NCBI GenBank assembly: GCA_023247035.1
Contig: JAHFHG010000004.1
Span: 36,917-78,361, forward strand
Source: Candidatus Omnitrophota bacterium
GTDB lineage: Bacteria > Omnitrophota > Omnitrophia > Omnitrophales > Aquincolibacteriaceae
Reading direction: 5' to 3'
DNA length: 41,445 nt
In this document: one piece after another, positions 17,183 to 25,371 of the stretch
Layout of the letters: each line of letters begins with the position of its first letter
Numbering within the stretch: position 1 is the first letter of the stretch
Program-made: the position numbers and the translations under genes
Notes under the pieces: generated by a model
The model's input: the letters and a program-made list of their open reading frames with translations, nothing else
Told to the model about the DNA's origin: nothing
Databases searched by the model: none

Positions 17183-18263
17183 TCTTACGCCTCCCACAAA
17201 ACAAATTCCTTCTGCTTTGGGCTACAGGATGCCCGCCGAGTGGGCGGCCCACGAGGCCACCTGGCTTTCCTGGCCGCACAATCAAGAAACCTGGCCCGGG
17301 AAACGCCTGAATGAAGTATGCGAAATCTATTTTCAAATGCTGGAGGCTTTGCTGCCGCACGAAAAAGTGCATTTGCTTGTCTGCAATGAGAGGCAGCGGG
17401 ACGAGATCGAACATAAGCTTCAAAGCCGCCGGATCCGCGCTCAGAATTTGATCTATCATCGATCACCGACAGTCGACGCGTGGATCCGCGATTACGGCCC
17501 GACTTTTTTGATCCTCGGGAAAAAAGAAGGGGGCGAGGAGCACGATTTATCTAGAAAAAAGAAGGCGTGGTGCAAGTGGATTTTTAATGCCTGGGGCGGA
17601 AAGTATCCCTCGCTTATGAAAGATACGGAAATTTTCCAGGACCGCAGTTTGATTCCTTACCCTTGTTTTGATGCCGGCTGGGTCCTCGAAGGCGGTTCGA
17701 TTGAAGTCAACGGAGAAGGGACTTGTTTGACTACCGAGCAGTGCCTTTTGAATCCGAACCGGAATCCGCGCCTTTCCCGGCGGGAGATTGAGCAACATTT
17801 GAAAAATGATCTCGGCGTTTCTCATATCGTGTGGCTTTCCGAAGGGATTGTCGGCGACGACACGGACGGCCATATTGACGATATTGCGCGGTTTGTCAAC
17901 GCTACGACGATTCTGGCGGCCTACGAAAGAGATGAGGCGGACGAGAATTATCCGATCCTAAAGAAAAATTGGGAGCTTTTAGAAAACGCCCGGGACCCGC
18001 AGGGCCGGAAATGGGACTTGATCAAATTTCCATTGCCGGGCAAGGTTGTGGACCAGGGCGCAAGGCTCCCGGCAAGTTACGCGAATTTTTATATTGCCGA
18101 TCAGGCCGTGCTGCTTCCAGTTTATGATCATCGGAATGATCGAAATGCGGCAAGCATTCTGAAGGAATTATTTCCGGGCCGCCACATTGTTCCGATTTCC
18201 TGCACGGCGCTGGTTTATGGGTTGGGAGCGATTCACTGCGTGACCCAGCAGGAACCCGCCTAA
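17163..18263 (+). CDS. aguA: Agmatine deiminase
   Basis: Converts agmatine to N-carbamoylputrescine. 366 residues of the guanidine-modifying (PAD/ADI) superfamily. Family motifs appear in order: YRMPAEWAAHEATWLSWPHN, DAWIRDYGPTF, NAWGGKYPS, GGSIEVNGEGTCLTTEQCLL, DDTDGHIDDIARFV, and the nucleophile Cys359 in GAIHCVTQQEP. It overlaps aguB by 20 nt and is the last gene before a strong terminator. With pdaD and aguB it completes arginine to putrescine. Confidence 0.95.
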   Translation: MNPSPTNLTPPTKQIPSALGYRMPAEWAAHEATWLSWPHNQETWPGKRLNEVCEIYFQMLEALLPHEKVHLLVCNERQRDEIEHKLQSRRIRAQNLIYHRSPTVDAWIRDYGPTFLILGKKEGGEEHDLSRKKKAWCKWIFNAWGGKYPSLMKDTEIFQDRSLIPYPCFDAGWVLEGGSIEVNGEGTCLTTEQCLLNPNRNPRLSRREIEQHLKNDLGVSHIVWLSEGIVGDDTDGHIDDIARFVNATTILAAYERDEADENYPILKKNWELLENARDPQGRKWDLIKFPLPGKVVDQGARLPASYANFYIADQAVLLPVYDHRNDRNAASILKELFPGRHIVPISCTALVYGLGAIHCVTQQEPA

Positions 18264-18290
18264 GTTTGTAACGGAGTCTTGAATTTTTAG

Positions 18291-18325
18291 AAAAAAAGGC
18301 GGGCTTGAATATGCCCGCCTTTTTT
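18291..18325. terminator. Bidirectional Rho-independent terminator
   Basis: AAAAAAGGCGGGC-ttgaatat-GCCCGCCTTTTTT: a GC-rich 7-bp stem extended by A/T pairs, with a T-run on either strand. It lies between the convergent aguA and the minus-strand gene ending at 18354, and can serve both. Confidence 0.9.
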
Positions 18326-18353
18326 GTGATGACCCAGTCTTTTTTACGATCGA

Positions 18354-18923
18354 TTAATATTCGTCGCTCAACTTATTGAAACCATAACGGCGGGTTTCAT
18401 GATTGTACTGATCGACATCGTCAATCGTATCGTAATAGTGGACGTCATGAAGTCCCAAAGCCGGTTTGGACATCGGGATTCCGTGCCAAAAAGGAACCCA
18501 GCAAGTCGCCAGATCAAGGGCGCCGCTTGAAGTTCTTAAAGTTCCCATCACGGGCCCCATCACGAAGCCGTACAAGGTTCCGAGCCCGAGAGGAGCATTC
18601 TTCGACCAGCGCACAGGGTGGGTAAGAATTTCTACCCAGCCAAATGCCGTATTGCTGAATCCCCGAAGGAACATTCCGGGTACTTTTTTCAAGTAATTAT
18701 CAGCCACCGCCCACTTAAGAGCGCCGTCTTTCCGGCCTTTACCTGTGGACCAATCTACGCCCGCAGGTTCCTTCAAGGTTTCATTAACGATACCTTTGTC
18801 GAGAACCTGTACCGGCTTTTCGATATTCACGCTAACCGCTTTTGTCGCTATCTCTTGAGCATAAGCTGGAGTTGTCCCTGCAACTAAGCTTAATACACAG
18901 AGAAGCATAATCGCATTTTTCAT
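18354..18923 (-). CDS. Secreted exosortase-system-associated protein, TIGR04073-like
   Basis: About 189 residues. The frame is open to 19004, but the ATG at 18923 has GGGAGG upstream and begins a signal peptide (MKNAIMLLCVLSLVAG, cleavage after AYA). The mature part contains KVPGMFLRGFSNTAFGWVEILTHPV, a glycine-rich hydrophobic stretch LGTLYGFVMGPVMGTLR, and a closing ATCWVPFWHG segment. These match what I know of the TIGR04073 family, which co-occurs with exosortase/PEP-CTERM systems. The N-terminal insertion between residues 25 and 70 is unusual. Function is unknown; likely periplasmic or outer-membrane associated. No exosortase gene is in this window. Confidence 0.6.
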   Translation of the reverse strand: MKNAIMLLCVLSLVAGTTPAYAQEIATKAVSVNIEKPVQVLDKGIVNETLKEPAGVDWSTGKGRKDGALKWAVADNYLKKVPGMFLRGFSNTAFGWVEILTHPVRWSKNAPLGLGTLYGFVMGPVMGTLRTSSGALDLATCWVPFWHGIPMSKPALGLHDVHYYDTIDDVDQYNHETRRYGFNKLSDEY

Positions 18924-19231
18924 GTTGCGCCTCCCTTTCATCGTTAAGTGAAGTTGTTTTTTAAGCCCTATTAGGCCGAAAATGAAGCTTCCTAAAATCG
19001 CCACGTTTTGAGCTTATAAATCGGTATAAAATACAAACCCTTTACATAGTAATTTTTAGCATACAGGATCAATTTTTCAATAGGCGATCAAAATTTTCTG
19101 ATTCCATAAGTAAAAAAGGGGTCAAAAGCCTTGGAAAAATCGATGGAATTGGAATGAAATCAACAGGTTATGGCAAGCCGTGCCCTGCTGCCGGTACAAA
19201 AATCTCCGGTTTTCCGTGTGGGGAAAATTCC

Positions 19232-20062
19232 TTATACCGTAAGGGTCCTTGTACCCTCGGGGATTGAGAAATCGAATTCTTCTTCCGGGATATCAGAGAG
19301 GAACTCGAGCCTTTGAAAAATGAGAATCGTCCGCATTATTCCTTGCCCGCCCGAGGTTTCTTTATTGGATTCGATCCGGATTTTGTGAGGGAAGAAAAAT
19401 TCTTCCGCGGCCGAATCCGAATGTCCTTTTCGAGCCCATTGCGAACGCTCGATCCGCACGCCGGGACCGCCGAGGCCCGGTTGGTAATACGTTTCATTCA
19501 CAACATCGCCCTCTTCGGTGACGGCCAGCTCTCGGGCGAGAAAGGGATCACCTTTATTTGAATGGTAAATTCGCAGGAGCCATTTCTCCGGCCCGGCGGG
19601 ATCGGGATACGGCTGGATTTGGGCATCCAGAGGAATGGCGGACGGTTTAAGGGCCCGGTAAAGATCAAGCGCCCGGAGGCGGCTTTCGATCGAAGGTGAA
19701 TCTTCAAGGGAAAAAATGCTGCCTCGAAAAAGAGCCCGTTGAGAAGGCAAGTACAAGTCGAAATTTTTGTCGAGAGTTTTAAAGATAAAAAGAAGTTCAT
19801 GGTGTTCGCTGAAACACTCAAGAAGAATTTTTTCATCCAAACGGTGATAGGCCATTTTTCCCCTGCACGAGGCGCTCTCCCCGTCTGCAGTTGAAAAACG
19901 GATTTCAAGATCCGCTCGAAAGGAAATCCAGGGACCGCGGCGTTTTTCAATCTTCAGCAGGAGTTCCTTTGCGGAAGGCGCAGGCGCCGCAAACCCGAGG
20001 AGTGAAAACAGGAAAAGGACGGCGAGTGAGGAAAAAAATTTGTCAAAGGAAGATGGCTTCAC
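19232..20062 (-). CDS. LolA-like periplasmic lipoprotein-carrier-fold protein
   Basis: 276 residues, GTG start, with a signal peptide (LAVLFLFSLLGFAAPAPS). After it comes the LolA/outer-membrane lipoprotein-sorting pattern: an N-terminal helix ELLLKIEKRRGPWISFRADLEIRFS, then a succession of beta strands (CRGKMAYHRLDEKILLEC, FDLYLPSQRALFRG). A C-terminal FDFSIPEGTRTL is typical of proteins that read the redox or lipid load of the envelope. LolA-like folds bind lipid moieties. It is third in an operon after myo-inositol-phosphate synthase and a phosphatidyltransferase (30-nt gap), so a role in handling an inositol lipid is a reasonable but unproven idea. Confidence 0.6.
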   Translation of the reverse strand: MKPSSFDKFFSSLAVLFLFSLLGFAAPAPSAKELLLKIEKRRGPWISFRADLEIRFSTADGESASCRGKMAYHRLDEKILLECFSEHHELLFIFKTLDKNFDLYLPSQRALFRGSIFSLEDSPSIESRLRALDLYRALKPSAIPLDAQIQPYPDPAGPEKWLLRIYHSNKGDPFLARELAVTEEGDVVNETYYQPGLGGPGVRIERSQWARKGHSDSAAEEFFFPHKIRIESNKETSGGQGIMRTILIFQRLEFLSDIPEEEFDFSIPEGTRTLTV

Positions 20063-20092
20063 AACGGCGTGAAGTTAAATTTAATTTGAGGT

Positions 20093-20677
20093 TTAATTTT
20101 CAGAAATCGCTTGCTTCGTATAGAGGATGCGCTGGATCGCGGTGCCGTTGGCCCCCAAAAAAAGAATCCACAACACCCAAGGCATCAAGGGGGGGATAAG
20201 AGATCCTAGGGCAAGTCCTGCGATCCGTTCGGCGCGCTCGAAAAATCCCGCCTTACATTCCCCAATGAAATTTTCCGCCCGGGCTTTGGCGTAGCTTGTG
20301 ACAAAGGCCCCTGCGAGGGCGCCCATCACGAGAAGGAAAGCGCCGGTCTGCCCTTGATGAGCGTAATGAAGGGCAAGCCCGCCGAAAAGGAAAAAGTCGG
20401 AATAGCGGTCCAGGCTGGAATCCAGAAAAGCGCCGAATTTAGTGACGCGGTTGCTGATTCGCGCAAGAGGGCCGTCCAAGAGGTCCCCGCAGGCGGCGGC
20501 AAGCAAAACCAAACCGCCTAAAAAGAGGCTGCCTGAGGCATAAATCCAGCCCGCCAGAAAATTGAGCGCAAGCCCGGCAAGGGTCAATTGGTTCGGGCTG
20601 AAACCTTTTTGGTTCAAGATTTGCGCAACTTGATTCAGATGAGGCTCGATTTTTGGATAAATCGTCTTACGCAGCAC
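20093..20677 (-). CDS. CDP-alcohol phosphatidyltransferase, probably phosphatidylinositol-phosphate synthase
   Basis: Transfers the phosphatidyl group of CDP-diacylglycerol to an alcohol. The signature D-x2-DG-x2-AR-x8-G-x3-D-x3-D is intact as DLLDGPLARISNRVTKFGAF followed by LDSSLDR. About 195 residues with several membrane helices. Start is either the TTG at 20686 or the GTG at 20677; the GTG is preferred because GAGG lies about 10 nt before it. It is 16 nt or slightly more after the myo-inositol-phosphate synthase gene, which strongly suggests inositol 1-phosphate as acceptor, as in actinobacterial PIP synthases. Phosphatidylglycerophosphate synthase is the alternative. Confidence 0.75.
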   Translation of the reverse strand: MLRKTIYPKIEPHLNQVAQILNQKGFSPNQLTLAGLALNFLAGWIYASGSLFLGGLVLLAAACGDLLDGPLARISNRVTKFGAFLDSSLDRYSDFFLFGGLALHYAHQGQTGAFLLVMGALAGAFVTSYAKARAENFIGECKAGFFERAERIAGLALGSLIPPLMPWVLWILFLGANGTAIQRILYTKQAISEN

Positions 20678-20702
20678 GGTCTGCAATCCTCTTAAAGAAT
20701 GT

Positions 20703-21812
20703 TTAGCGCGGGCAAGTGCCCTGGATGAATTTTTTTACAAGCTCCCGTGCTTCGGTATCCGGGATTTGCTTGGGCGGATGTTTCATCGTGTAAGCAGAAA
20801 TGGAGATCAGCGACCCGCCGATTTTCCGATCCCGCGCCAATTTGCAGCAGCGGATGGCGTCGATGGCGCAGCCGGCGCTGTTGGGCGAGTCCTCGACCGA
20901 AAGACGCAGCTCAAGATTGAACGGGAAGCCTGCAAACCCGCGTCCTTCCATCCGCAGGTAGCAAACTTTATTGTCATTTTGCCAAGGAACATAATCCGAA
21001 GGGCCGATATGAATGTTGTCTTCTTCAAGAGGTGTTGCGAACTGGCTTTGGACGGCGGCAGTTTTGGAGATCTTTTTGGAAATCAAACGGGAGCGGTTCA
21101 GCATATTCAGAAAATCGGTATTGCCCCCCGTATTCAATTGATAAGTGCGGTCGATCGTGACGCCGCGGTCGGTAAAAAGTTTCGCCAGCGTCCGGTGCAC
21201 GATCGTCGCGCCGACTTGGGCTTTGATATCGTCTCCGATCACCGGGATACGCTTTTCCTCAAAGCGTTTTGCCCAATTCGGGTTGGAGACGATAAACACG
21301 GGCATACAATTAATGAAGCTTACGCCCGTCTTGAGGCAGGCCTCGGCATAAAACTCCGTTGCGTTTTGCGATCCTACGGGAAGGTAATTGAGAACAATTT
21401 CAGCCCCCGAATCTTTGAGAATTTTTTCCACATTCGCGGGTTTTTTGTTGGCGATAATAAAAGTTCGATCGGAAGGATATTCCTTCATATGCTCGGAAAA
21501 TCCGTCGAGCACGGGCCCCATTTCAACGTTGAATTTGCTTTTGGGGATATGGGTGTAAAGCGGAAGGACGCAATTGGGTTTTGCGTTGATTGCCGCGTCA
21601 AAACGTTCGCCCACTTTTCGTTTATCAATGTCAAAGGCGGCGACGATTTCAATGTCTTCCGGCAGATAGCCGCCCAAATCATAATTCATTAAGCCGAGGT
21701 GTTCTTTTTGGTTTTTCTGGCCGTTGTTTCCGGAACGGTAATATTCAATTCCCTGGACAAGCGAAGCCGCGCAATTTCCGACTCCGACAACGGCAATTTT
21801 AATTTTGGCCAT
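20703..21812 (-). CDS. ino1: Myo-inositol-1-phosphate synthase
   Basis: Makes inositol 1-phosphate from glucose 6-phosphate in an NAD-dependent isomerisation. 369 residues, similar in length to the actinobacterial/archaeal form and shorter than the eukaryotic one. Seen are the Rossmann motif VVGVGNCAASLVQG, FDIDKRKVGE, the conserved NYLPVGSQNATEFYA, IGDDIKAQVGATIVHR with the family lysine, and QLNTGGNTDFLNM plus an SPNSAGCAIDAIR C-terminal stretch. First gene of a three-gene minus-strand operon with the phosphatidyltransferase and LolA-like genes. A GGGGGA ribosome binding site and a good promoter lie upstream. Confidence 0.93.
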   Translation of the reverse strand: MAKIKIAVVGVGNCAASLVQGIEYYRSGNNGQKNQKEHLGLMNYDLGGYLPEDIEIVAAFDIDKRKVGERFDAAINAKPNCVLPLYTHIPKSKFNVEMGPVLDGFSEHMKEYPSDRTFIIANKKPANVEKILKDSGAEIVLNYLPVGSQNATEFYAEACLKTGVSFINCMPVFIVSNPNWAKRFEEKRIPVIGDDIKAQVGATIVHRTLAKLFTDRGVTIDRTYQLNTGGNTDFLNMLNRSRLISKKISKTAAVQSQFATPLEEDNIHIGPSDYVPWQNDNKVCYLRMEGRGFAGFPFNLELRLSVEDSPNSAGCAIDAIRCCKLARDRKIGGSLISISAYTMKHPPKQIPDTEARELVKKFIQGTCPR

Positions 21813-21842
21813 TTTATTCCCCCACGTTCAATTCCGGTTCGC

Positions 21843-21870
21843 ATTATATCATCCAATGAAGTGAAATCAA
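21843..21870 (-). promoter_or_regulatory. Sigma-70 promoter of the ino1 operon
   Basis: On the minus strand: TTGATT, a 16-nt spacer, then TATAAT. The -10 box ends about 30 nt before the ATG, leaving room for the GGGGGA ribosome binding site. Confidence 0.65.
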
Positions 21871-22022
21871 GCAAAAATAAAACATCCTAACTTATTATAT
21901 TTATTAAAGTTAAAATCTAAAAGTCCGATAAAATTTATTCTTTGGTTATTCAAATCCGTGTGTTAAAATCCAGCGCAATTAAAATTTATTTTCTCACAAA
22001 GCGGTTTCAAGGAGGCTCATTT

Positions 22023-22346
22023 ATGCAGGTATCGTTGGAGGAATTCAAAAATTTTCAATTCCGAGTGGCGGAAATCCAGAAGGTCACGCCGCACCCGAAT
22101 GCAGACCGTTTGTATGTGCTGACCGTGCGGGTGGGGGAAGCGGAGAAGACGATTGTGGCCGGGATCAGGAAACATTACGGTGAGGAGGAGCTCCGCGGAA
22201 AGAAGGTGATCATTGTGGATAATCTCGCGCCCGCAACTATCCGGGGCATCGAATCCCAGGGAATGGTTCTGGCGGCTTCGGAAGGGGAGACGTTGACTTT
22301 GATCGTGCCGGAACGGCCGACTTCCTCAGGGACGCCGGTGCGGTAG
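22023..22346 (+). CDS. Stand-alone tRNA-binding OB-fold protein (MetG C-terminal / Trbp111-like)
   Basis: 107 residues; the ATG at 22023 has AAGGAGG 7 nt upstream, so the longer frame back to 21942 is rejected. The whole protein is one EMAP-II/Trbp111-type OB fold: FQFRVAEIQKVTPHPNADRLYVLTV, then VAGIRKHYGEEELRGKKVIIV, NLAPATIRGIESQGMVLAA. In other bacteria this domain is fused to methionyl-tRNA synthetase or acts as a free tRNA chaperone; here it stands alone. A helper role for a truncated MetG encoded elsewhere is inference. Confidence 0.88.
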   Translation: MQVSLEEFKNFQFRVAEIQKVTPHPNADRLYVLTVRVGEAEKTIVAGIRKHYGEEELRGKKVIIVDNLAPATIRGIESQGMVLAASEGETLTLIVPERPTSSGTPVR

Positions 22347-22428
22347 GGAATATCCTTCCCGGAGTTTGGCGTCAAATTCGAATCCACCGATTCCATAACG
22401 AAGCCCGGCAGAGTTAGAAAACAGAGTA

Positions 22429-22821
22429 TTAAATGACGGGAGCGGCGAAATAGCCGGCCAGTGTTTTCCAGGCCGTGTAGTGGATATAAGCGAGGAAAAG
22501 CAAAAAGGCGAACAGACTCACGAAACGCGTCACGCCTCTTTCATTGCACAATTTTTTGATCAGAAAACCGACAAATCCGAAATAGACGAAGGTCAGCGGC
22601 AAAAGGAAAAAATAAAAATTGATCATCTCGGTGGAAGGAAAATTTTCCACCAAGGAGCTTGCGAATTTTCTAAGGCCGTAAGCCAGGTACAGAATGGGGC
22701 CTACAAAAAGAAGGAAGGCGTTATTCTGCCACTGATGAATATATCCCACGAATACAACAATCGCGCCGATCAGAAAATAACGCGTGAGGTGGTCAATTTT
22801 TTTTAGACGAAACTTCAGCAT
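22429..22821 (-). CDS. Small membrane protein with about four transmembrane helices
   Basis: 130 residues, not recognised. Hydrophobic segments at roughly 15-28, 36-50, 66-88 and 100-122 alternate with basic loops (LKFRLKKIDHLTR, KKLCNERGVTR), so an inner-membrane location is clear. The gene lies on the strand opposite to both neighbours and has no obvious ribosome binding site. No functional motif is visible. Confidence 0.6.
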   Translation of the reverse strand: MLKFRLKKIDHLTRYFLIGAIVVFVGYIHQWQNNAFLLFVGPILYLAYGLRKFASSLVENFPSTEMINFYFFLLPLTFVYFGFVGFLIKKLCNERGVTRFVSLFAFLLFLAYIHYTAWKTLAGYFAAPVI

Positions 22822-22976
22822 TTTGAATTTTTGGAATACTAGTATGTCTCCAGTTTCTTGTCAAAGAAAAACTCTTATGTTAATATCAACTTTTTTCAGA
22901 GGAATTCTAATTTAGCGGGAGTTCCCTGCCTGTAAAGGCGGGGGTATCTATAGAGGGGATTAGGAACCAGGAAAAA

Positions 22977-24332
22977 ATGGCTGATTTTAGACCCTTCCAA
23001 GCGTGGCGTTACAATCCTCAGAAGATAGAGTTCGGGGAAGTCATCGCCCCTCCTTACGACATTATTTCCGCCGAGGAGCAGGACCGCCTGTATGAGCGTT
23101 CGCCCTACAATTGCGTGCGGCTTATCCTCAACCGCGCGGAAGAACCCGAAACCGCCGAAAGCAACCGTTACCTTCGCGCGCAAAATTTTTTTTCGTCCTG
23201 GAAAAATAAAAAAATTCTCATCCAGGAACCCGCGCCTTGTTTCTATCTTTACCGCGAGACCTTCCCTGACCTGCGGGATGGATCGGTCAAATCCCGCTTC
23301 GCCCTGATCGGCCGGATGCGCCTTGAGCCTTTTGAAAAGGGCGTGATCATTCCTCACGAAAGGACGCTTTCCCGGCCGCGCGCGGACCGGCGGAAACTTT
23401 TGGAAACGACGCAGACCAATTTTTCTCCCGTCTTCGGCCTTTACGAAGAGGCCGGGAAGGAAATGGATCTGTTGTTTTCCAAAATCATCAAGGCCCCGTT
23501 TATTTTTGAAGCGGCGGACGATCAAAAAGTCCGCCACACCGTTTGGACAGTCGAGGATCCCGGCGCAGTCAAACAAATCCAAAACAGCCTCAAGGACCGG
23601 AAGATTTATATTGCCGACGGCCACCACCGCTACCAGACGGCCTTGGAGTACGGCCGGCAGATCCGGCGTCAAAATCCTGTTGCGGAAGAGACCGAACTTT
23701 CTTCTGATTTTGTGCTGATGGCGCTTGCCGGATTTCACGATGAGGGCCTTGTGCTTTTGCCCACGCACCGGATGATCCTGCCTTATCCCGGTTTTGACAA
23801 GCGCCAAGGTTTGTCGGCTTTAAAAGAGTATTTCCAAATCAAGGCCGTCGGCTGCGAGGCCTTGAAAAGTTGGTCCAAAGAAACCGCCTCCTTTAATCAA
23901 TGGACGCAGACGCCGCCGTCTTTAGGGCTGATTTTAGAGAATCAGGAATGTTATCTGCTCACGCTGACCGATCGAGAAGCGGCGCAGAAAATAATGCCGT
24001 CCGGAAAACTTCCGGCTTGGTACCGCTTGGAAGTCGCGATTTTGAGTCATCTTATCTTGGAGCAGCTTTGGAACTTGCCGGAGAATCAATGGGAAACAAC
24101 GCTGCGCTATACTCACAATGAAGCGGAAGCCGCGGAGGCTGTCGGCAAAGGCGCGGCCAAAGCCGCCTTCCTTTTGCAGGCCCTTCCGGTTGAAATTCTG
24201 CGCGAAGTGGGCAAGGCCCAAGAGCTGATGCCTCAAAAATCCACTTACTTTTATCCTAAACTTGCAAGTGGTCTTGTCTTTTATTCCCACCTGCGCAATG
24301 GGGAGGTCCCGCATGGACATACGTTATCCTAA
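22977..24332 (+). CDS. DUF1015 family protein
   Basis: 451 residues. The N-terminus FRPFQAWRYN...EVIAPPYDIISAEE and the central YIADGHHRYQTALEY are the hallmarks of DUF1015 (COG4198). IPHERTLSRPRADR and LLPTHRMI are also family blocks. The family is widespread in anaerobes. I recall genetic work linking some members to serine synthesis from phosphoserine, but I cannot confirm that for this protein, so function is left open. The ATG follows a CAGGA-type ribosome binding site. The 3' end overlaps hflK by 20 nt, making it the first gene of a long plus-strand run. Confidence 0.85.
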   Translation: MADFRPFQAWRYNPQKIEFGEVIAPPYDIISAEEQDRLYERSPYNCVRLILNRAEEPETAESNRYLRAQNFFSSWKNKKILIQEPAPCFYLYRETFPDLRDGSVKSRFALIGRMRLEPFEKGVIIPHERTLSRPRADRRKLLETTQTNFSPVFGLYEEAGKEMDLLFSKIIKAPFIFEAADDQKVRHTVWTVEDPGAVKQIQNSLKDRKIYIADGHHRYQTALEYGRQIRRQNPVAEETELSSDFVLMALAGFHDEGLVLLPTHRMILPYPGFDKRQGLSALKEYFQIKAVGCEALKSWSKETASFNQWTQTPPSLGLILENQECYLLTLTDREAAQKIMPSGKLPAWYRLEVAILSHLILEQLWNLPENQWETTLRYTHNEAEAAEAVGKGAAKAAFLLQALPVEILREVGKAQELMPQKSTYFYPKLASGLVFYSHLRNGEVPHGHTLS

Positions 24333-25371
24333 CGAAGGAATGCCTAAACTGCCGCCTTTCAAGCTGGGCCCGTGGTTTCTTCCGCTTCTTTTGACGATCT
24401 TCGCGTTTTCGGCGGCGGGGAGTTTTTTTTATCAAATAGGGCCGGATGAAGTGGGAGTCGTCCAGCGTTTCGGAAAATATAGGAGCACCACTCAGCCCGG
24501 ACTCCACATGAAACTGCCCTTCGGCGTTGAAACCGTGAAAAATATCCGGGTGACTCACGTGTTTAAGGAGGAATTTGGATTCCGGACCGTCAGTCCCGGC
24601 ATCCGCACGATTTATGAGGGCAGGGAATATGCGGAAGAAAATACTCCTCTCGGTCCGCTCGGCCGTCAGATACGGTCGGCAACGGGGGACGCTTTTTTGG
24701 AGGAATCGCTGATGCTTACCGGAGATTTAAACGTCGCGGTGGTGGAATGGATCGTCCAATACAAGATTAAGGACCCCGTTCAATTTGCGTTCCGGATCCG
24801 CGATCCGCGGGAGACCATCCGGAATATGTCCGAGGCGGTCATGCGCCTTATCATTGGGGATCATACGATTAATCAGATTCTCACCGCGGGCCGTGAGGAA
24901 ATCCAAACCGAGGTGGAAAAAAAATTGCAGCAGGTGCTGGATGATTATCAAGCCGGCATTGAGATCCGGAATGTGATCTTGCAGGACGTCACGCCCCCTG
25001 ATCCGGTAAAGCCTTCTTTTAACGAAGTCAACGAAGCCCGGCAAGAAAAGGAAAAGGTGATCAACCAGGCGTGGGAAGAATACAACCGTATCATCCCGAA
25101 GGCCAAGGGCCAGGCGGAGCAGAAAATCCGCGAGGCGGAAGGCTACGCGCTGGAACGGATCAACCGCGCCAAAGGGGACGCCGAGCGTTTTGAATTGACG
25201 CTGGCGGCCTATCAAAAAAATCCTGAGGTGACGCGGCGCCGGCTTTATCTTGAGACGGCCAGCGAGGTGATGCCCCTTCTTAAAGAAAAAATCATCCTCG
25301 ATGATGCCCAAAAGGGCATTGTCCCTCTCTTGAACCTGAGTGCGGAAAAAAAAGGAGTTCGGGAGCCATGA
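24313..25371 (+). CDS. hflK: FtsH-modulating SPFH/band 7 protein HflK
   Basis: 352 residues. Start set at the ATG at 24313 behind GGGAGG; the upstream 17 codons overlap DUF1015 and carry no family residues. An N-terminal cytoplasmic tail is followed by one membrane helix (about residues 20-40, LLLTIFAFSAAGSFFY), the SPFH domain beginning GPDEVGVVQRFGKYRSTTQPGLHMKLPFG, and a long charged coiled coil (about 220-310, AKGQAEQKIREAEGYALERI). With HflC it forms the periplasmic cage around the FtsH protease and restrains membrane-protein degradation. The stop overlaps the hflC start (ATGA). Confidence 0.92.
   Translation: MDIRYPNEGMPKLPPFKLGPWFLPLLLTIFAFSAAGSFFYQIGPDEVGVVQRFGKYRSTTQPGLHMKLPFGVETVKNIRVTHVFKEEFGFRTVSPGIRTIYEGREYAEENTPLGPLGRQIRSATGDAFLEESLMLTGDLNVAVVEWIVQYKIKDPVQFAFRIRDPRETIRNMSEAVMRLIIGDHTINQILTAGREEIQTEVEKKLQQVLDDYQAGIEIRNVILQDVTPPDPVKPSFNEVNEARQEKEKVINQAWEEYNRIIPKAKGQAEQKIREAEGYALERINRAKGDAERFELTLAAYQKNPEVTRRRLYLETASEVMPLLKEKIILDDAQKGIVPLLNLSAEKKGVREP

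Noticed and set aside
20766-21692. A 308-codon open frame on the plus strand
   Set aside because: It is antisense to the well-supported ino1 gene, has no family resemblance and reflects GC-rich third positions.
22350-22400. A T-loop-like TTCGAATCC after the tRNA-binding gene, suggesting a tRNA
   Set aside because: No acceptor or anticodon stem can be folded around it.
22905-22945. Hairpin CCCTGCCT...AGGCGGGG before DUF1015 as terminator or repeat R copy
   Set aside because: The stem is imperfect, has no T-run and lacks the TTGTCATTCC termini.
22896-23807. A 303-codon open frame on the minus strand
   Set aside because: Antisense to the DUF1015 gene, with arginine/leucine-rich low-complexity composition typical of a shadow frame.
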